Source: Cellulomonas composti
Lineage (GTDB): Bacteria; Actinomycetota; Actinomycetes; Actinomycetales; Cellulomonadaceae
Direction of reading: 5' to 3'
DNA: 64,000 nt
Assembly: GCF_007990245.1 (NCBI RefSeq)
Contig: NZ_BJWG01000002.1
Coordinates: forward strand, 186,001-250,000
In this document: positions 60,841-64,000 of the stretch, piece by piece
How positions within the stretch are numbered: the first letter of the stretch is position 1
Layout: each line of letters begins with the position of its first letter
Position numbers and translations under genes: made by a program
Notes under the pieces: generated by a model
The model's input: the letters and a program-made list of their open reading frames with translations, nothing else
What the model was told of the DNA's origin: nothing
Database searches by the model: none

Positions 60841-61385
60841 CCGACGACGGCCCCCGTCCCGGTCCCGGCTGGTACAGCCGCACGGAGGACGGCTCAGTCG
60901 CATGGTGGGACGGGTCGCAGTGGACGGCACCGGCGCAGCCCGAGCACCCGGGGCCGCCGCCGGCTCAGGCGATGCAGCCGGTACCGGGCTGGTACCCGAC
61001 TCCCGATCCTGCCGTCGAGCGCTGGTGGGACGGCCACCGCTGGACCGACGACGTGCGACCCGCGCCCGCCCGCCCGCACCCGCCCGCGACGGGCGTCGAC
61101 CGGGCCACGGAGGTGATTCGGCTCGAGCGGATCCGGTGGGCAGGGGTCTCGTGGGGGAGCGGCCCCTCGGGGCTCAGCGTGGCCTTCGGCGTGGTGTTCG
61201 TCGTGATGGCGATGCCGATCGTGCTGTTCGCCCTCTCGGCGCGGTACTGGATCATGGGCGTGCTGATGGCCGTGATGGCCGTGACCTTCTTGTTCGGCGC
61301 GGCCGCGTTCTTCGTCAACGCGCACTTCTGCCGCGAGCTCGAGCGGCGCCGCACGACCGCACCGTCGCCCTCGTCGTACCGCTAG
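60837..61385 (+). CDS. DUF2510-containing membrane protein
   Basis: The 182-residue protein has two DUF2510 repeats: PGPGWYSRTEDGSVAWWDGSQWT (residues about 8-30) and VPGWYPTPDPAVERWWDGHRWT (about 48-70). Two membrane helices follow (VAFGVVFVVMAMPIVLFALSA and MGVLMAVMAVTFLFGAAAFFVNA). DUF2510 is a short WW-like domain common in actinobacterial surface and WXG100-associated proteins. ATG 60837 overlaps the preceding stop. It closes the five-gene cluster. Confidence 0.88.
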   Translation: MTDDGPRPGPGWYSRTEDGSVAWWDGSQWTAPAQPEHPGPPPAQAMQPVPGWYPTPDPAVERWWDGHRWTDDVRPAPARPHPPATGVDRATEVIRLERIRWAGVSWGSGPSGLSVAFGVVFVVMAMPIVLFALSARYWIMGVLMAVMAVTFLFGAAAFFVNAHFCRELERRRTTAPSPSSYR

Positions 61386-61461
61386 CGACGGGTGCTCCCT
61401 GCGGGCGGCCGACCCGGCGGCGCACTCGCACGAGGGCGACTGGCGGTCAGCAGCGACCGGG

Positions 61462-61785
61462 TCACCGGAGCGAGCGCTCGCCGCCGCCCCAGGTGGCGAG
61501 GGCCTCGATCACCGGCTCGAGCTCGGCTCCTCGGGCGGTGAGGCTGTACTCGACCCGCGGCGGTATCTCGGCGTACTGCCGGCGCTCGACAAGCCCGTGC
61601 TCCTCGAGCGCCCGCAGGCGGTCGGTCAGCGTCTTCGGGCTGATCCCGTCGAGCGACGATCGCAGCTCGGAGAACCGCCGGGTGCCTCGCAGCAGGTCTC
61701 TGATGACGAGCATGGTCCATCGGCCGTCAAGGATCGCGACCGAGCGGGCCACGGGGCATGTGTCGTCGATGCAGCGGCTGGTCAC
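61462..61785 (-). CDS. HxlR-family transcriptional regulator
   Basis: The 107-residue protein has CPVARSVAILDGRWTMLVIRDLLRGTRRFSELRSSLDGISPKTLTDRLRALEEHGLVERRQYAEIPPRVEYSLT, the complete HxlR winged helix with the redox-type Cys residues near the N-terminus. I chose GTG 61785, preceded by GAGGAA, because the longer frame upstream runs into the divergent promoter. It is divergent from the small membrane protein gene at 61904, and a palindrome lies between, so it probably represses that gene. Confidence 0.88.
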   Translation of the reverse strand: MTSRCIDDTCPVARSVAILDGRWTMLVIRDLLRGTRRFSELRSSLDGISPKTLTDRLRALEEHGLVERRQYAEIPPRVEYSLTARGAELEPVIEALATWGGGERSLR

Positions 61786-61817
61786 GGCTTCCTCGCAGGT
61801 CAGAACCAATGATTCAG

Positions 61818-61830
61818 CTAGTGATACTAG
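61818..61830. promoter_or_regulatory. HxlR operator candidate
   Basis: CTAGT-GAT-ACTAG, perfect 5-bp arms, 33 bp from the HxlR start and 74 bp before the divergent gene. It matches the placement of HxlR-type sites. AT-rich relative to the surroundings. Confidence 0.6.
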
Positions 61831-61903
61831 TTCACTGCTGGACAACCAACCCTCGGCCCGTCCTAGCGTTGCGGCTCCGCACCCCCGACGAAAGGGCTCT
61901 CCC

Positions 61904-62332
61904 GTGCGACCGCTCCGCATCACCCTCATCCTTGTCGCGATCTTCCAGCTCGCGCTCGGCATCATGTTCCTCGTCGCGCCCCGAGCCACGGCAGACCTGT
62001 TCGGCCTCGGCCCGGACGCGCCCGCATGGGTCCACTGGCTGTTCGCGATGATGGCCGCCCGGTTCCTCGGCTACGCGTACGGGATGCTCGTCGCAGCGCG
62101 CGACCCGCTCGGCAGCACGTCCTGGATCAACTCGATGATCGGCATCCAGGTGGTCGACTGGATCGCCACCGTCGTGTTCCTCGGCCGGGGCGACGTCACG
62201 CTGCAGCAGGTCACGACCGCCGCGTTCATGCCTGTCCTGTTCGTCGCGGCGCTGCTCTGGTGGCACCCCCGCCGCCTCATGCGCACGCCGGCGCGCCCCG
62301 CCGACGACCCCACGCTCACCCCCACGACCTGA
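61904..62332 (+). CDS. Small four-helix membrane protein
   Basis: The 142-residue protein has four hydrophobic helices (RITLILVAIFQLALGIMFLVAP, WLFAMMAARFLGYAYGMLVAA, WINSMIGIQVVDWIATVVFL, FMPVLFVAALLWWHP). It resembles small DUF4345/DoxX-like membrane proteins. Such proteins are often next to HxlR or MarR regulators in stress units. GTG 61904 follows AAAGGG. No enzymatic motif is visible; function unknown. Confidence 0.72.
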   Translation: MRPLRITLILVAIFQLALGIMFLVAPRATADLFGLGPDAPAWVHWLFAMMAARFLGYAYGMLVAARDPLGSTSWINSMIGIQVVDWIATVVFLGRGDVTLQQVTTAAFMPVLFVAALLWWHPRRLMRTPARPADDPTLTPTT

Positions 62333-62348
62333 TCCGCCGTCCCCTCGA

Positions 62349-62408
62349 TGCAGGGATCGATGCAGGTCTTGGCGGCTCAGGCCGCCGGATCCTGCATCGA
62401 TCCCTGCA
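62349..62408. terminator. Long nested inverted repeat, probable bidirectional terminator
   Basis: Perfect 18-bp arms TGCAGGGATCGATGCAGG (62349-62366) and its complement (62391-62408) enclose a second hairpin GGCGGC-TCAG-GCCGCC (62371-62386). It lies between convergent genes: the membrane protein ending at 62332 and the glucosidase ending at 62410. It would serve both directions. No T-run follows, as is usual for high-GC terminators. Confidence 0.7.
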
Positions 62409-62409
62409 C

Positions 62410-64000
62410 TCACGCGGTGGACGGGGTCGCGGTGGACGGGGTCGCGGTGACCTCGAGGACGGCCGTCAGGGTTGCGCGCGAGTCGCCGCCGACCCAGACG
62501 TCGATCGTCGTCTCGTCCTGGACGTAGCCGCGCGTCGCGGCGCTCCAGTAGCGCAGGTCGTCGGGGCCGAGCAGGAAGGTCACGGTCCGCGTCGCGCCGG
62601 CCGCGACCGGTACGCGCTCGAACGCCTTGAGCTCGCGCACCGGCCGCGACGAGGTCCCGTGCCGCTGGTGAATGTAGAGCTGCACGACCTCGTCGGCGTC
62701 GCGCGACGAGGTGTTGGTGACGTCCACCGAGACCACCACGCTCTCGCCGACCCCGATCACCGACCGGCTCAGTCGGAGGTCGGCGTACTCGAACGCCGCG
62801 TACGAGAGGCCGTGCCCGAACGGGAACAGCGGGACGCTCTCCTCCTCGAAGTACCGCGAGTCCGCCTCGTCGGGCTGGAACGTGCGCAGGTGCGAGTAGA
62901 CGACCGGCACCTGGCCGACGTGCTGCGGCCAGGTGAAGGGCAGCCGTCCCGCGGGAGAGACGTCGCCGAGCAGCATCGACGCGACGGCGTCGCCGCCGCG
63001 CGTGCCCGGGTACCAGACCTGCACGATCGCGGGCACGTGCGCGGCGGCCCAGCGCAGGTCCAGCGGGCGTCCGGACATCACGACGAGCACGACGGGCGTA
63101 CCCGTGGCGACGATCCGCTCGAGCTGCTCCTGCTGGCGCCCGGGGAGCGCGAGCGTCGCGGTCGAGGCCTTCTCCCCGATCTGGTTCTGCCACTGTCCGA
63201 CGACGACCACGGCGACCTGGCTGGCGGCCGCGAGGTCGACCGCGGCGTCCATCGCGGCGTCGTCGTCGTAGTCCGCCGGCGTCGTGCCGATGTGCGGGTC
63301 ACGCGCGTCGAACATCGACGCGAACTTCCGGTCCACGATCCCCGCGCCGGGCGCGTGCCTGACGACGTCGCCCAGCCGCGCACGCAGCCCTTCGACGATC
63401 GTCACGGTCTCGGCGACGTCGTGGTCGAACACCCACGGGCCGAGGGTGTCGCGCTTGCTGTCCGCGAGCTGGCCGATCACCGCGACGGACTGCAGCCCCT
63501 CGGCCGCGAGCGGGAGCGCGGCACCGTCGTTCTTCAGCAGCACGAACGTCTGCTCCGCGGTGGTGCGCGCCAGGTCCCGGTGCTCGGGCGCGGTGACGAC
63601 AGCGTCCGCCGCCGCCTCGTCGGCGTATGGGTTCTCGAACAGGCCGAGCCGGAACTTGGCTGTCAGAACCCGCCGGACGGCGTCGTCGACGAGGTCCTGC
63701 GGGACCAGACCCTGCGCGACGGCCTCCGCGAGGTGCCCGAACGCCGGCTCGGTCATGCACATCTCCATGTCCAGGCCGGCCACGATCGCGCGCGCACCCG
63801 CGTCCGTCGCGTCCTTCGCGAAGTGCTGGACCTCGAGCGACTTCACGGCGTTCGCGTCGGAGACGACGAAGCCTTCGAAGCCGAGCTCGTCGCGCAGCAC
63901 GTCCCGCAGGAGCCACCGGTTGCCCGAGGCCGGGACGCCGTTGAGGTCCATGTACGCGCCCATGACGTTGGCCGCACCCGCCTCGACCGCCGCGCGGAAC
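62410..64000 (-). CDS. GH3 beta-glucosidase, 3' part (gene continues beyond the right edge)
   Basis: The frame is open to the window edge. It encodes the end of the GH3 catalytic barrel with FVVSDANAV, whose Asp is the nucleophile. The alpha/beta sandwich domain (DGAALPLAAEGLQSVAVIGQLADS, then SGRPLDLRWAAAHVPAIVQVWYPG) and a C-terminal fibronectin-type III-like domain (VSVDVTNTSSRDADEVVQLYI) follow. It hydrolyses beta-glucosides or oligosaccharides, likely in the cytoplasm or at the surface. The ATG at 63963 is internal; the true start lies outside the window. It ends with a short VTATPSTATPSTA repeat. Confidence 0.92.
   Translation of the reverse strand, partial: FRAAVEAGAANVMGAYMDLNGVPASGNRWLLRDVLRDELGFEGFVVSDANAVKSLEVQHFAKDATDAGARAIVAGLDMEMCMTEPAFGHLAEAVAQGLVPQDLVDDAVRRVLTAKFRLGLFENPYADEAAADAVVTAPEHRDLARTTAEQTFVLLKNDGAALPLAAEGLQSVAVIGQLADSKRDTLGPWVFDHDVAETVTIVEGLRARLGDVVRHAPGAGIVDRKFASMFDARDPHIGTTPADYDDDAAMDAAVDLAAASQVAVVVVGQWQNQIGEKASTATLALPGRQQEQLERIVATGTPVVLVVMSGRPLDLRWAAAHVPAIVQVWYPGTRGGDAVASMLLGDVSPAGRLPFTWPQHVGQVPVVYSHLRTFQPDEADSRYFEEESVPLFPFGHGLSYAAFEYADLRLSRSVIGVGESVVVSVDVTNTSSRDADEVVQLYIHQRHGTSSRPVRELKAFERVPVAAGATRTVTFLLGPDDLRYWSAATRGYVQDETTIDVWVGGDSRATLTAVLEVTATPSTATPSTA

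Overview
High-GC (roughly 70-75%) actinobacterial chromosome. The HspR/HAIR-controlled dnaK operon, frequent GTG starts, a DUF222-HNH protein, WXG100-type proteins and a GH3 glucosidase point to an actinobacterium, probably Micrococcales and perhaps close to Cellulomonas; that placement is inference. I saw no rRNA, tRNA or CRISPR.

Layout. 1-6131: partial drug-export-type ABC ATPase, LytR-CpsA-Psr protein, FGGY sugar kinase, MFS transporter with a divergent GlxA-type regulator, YbjQ-family protein. 6159-10108: dnaK-grpE-dnaJ-hspR on the minus strand, with two HAIR inverted repeats upstream of dnaK. 10282-26547: an accessory island between the dnaK control region and a HAD phosphatase gene. 26575-64000: ordinary accessory metabolism and regulation (ABC-2 exporter/TetR, PadR, LysR, MarR, two-component and HxlR units, redox enzymes, mmsA), plus a small WXG100 cluster, a four-domain cold-shock protein, a frameshifted DUF4157 gene, gene fragments, and a GH3 gene running off the right edge.

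The island is the main result. A complete Tn7-like transposon can be bounded to the base: 10287-24389 (14,103 bp). It has related terminal inverted repeats (18 of the first 23 positions match), TnsB-type ASTTGTC repeats at both ends, and a perfect 5-bp target duplication GCGCT (10282-10286 and 24390-24394). Its core is tnsA-tnsB-tnsC-tniQ with overlapping reading frames and intact catalytic motifs. Its cargo is a winged-helix-like protein, a HEPN-type Abi-like protein, a three-gene set (small wHTH-like protein, SMC/Rad50-like ABC ATPase with a four-cysteine insert, PD-(D/E)XK nuclease) and a barstar-like protein. The three-gene set looks like an ABC-ATPase three-component or Lamassu-like anti-phage system and is the best candidate for a poorly described system.

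Directly outside the complete transposon lies a second, decayed element (24394-26542). It keeps homologues of both ends but has no transposition genes. A third tnsA-side end copy sits inside the first element at 23444. The arrangement suggests repeated insertion at one attachment site on the dnaK side, each new element pushing older ones outward. The nearest recognisable sequence to that site is the dnaK heat-shock (HAIR) control region, which would be an unusual Tn7-type target.
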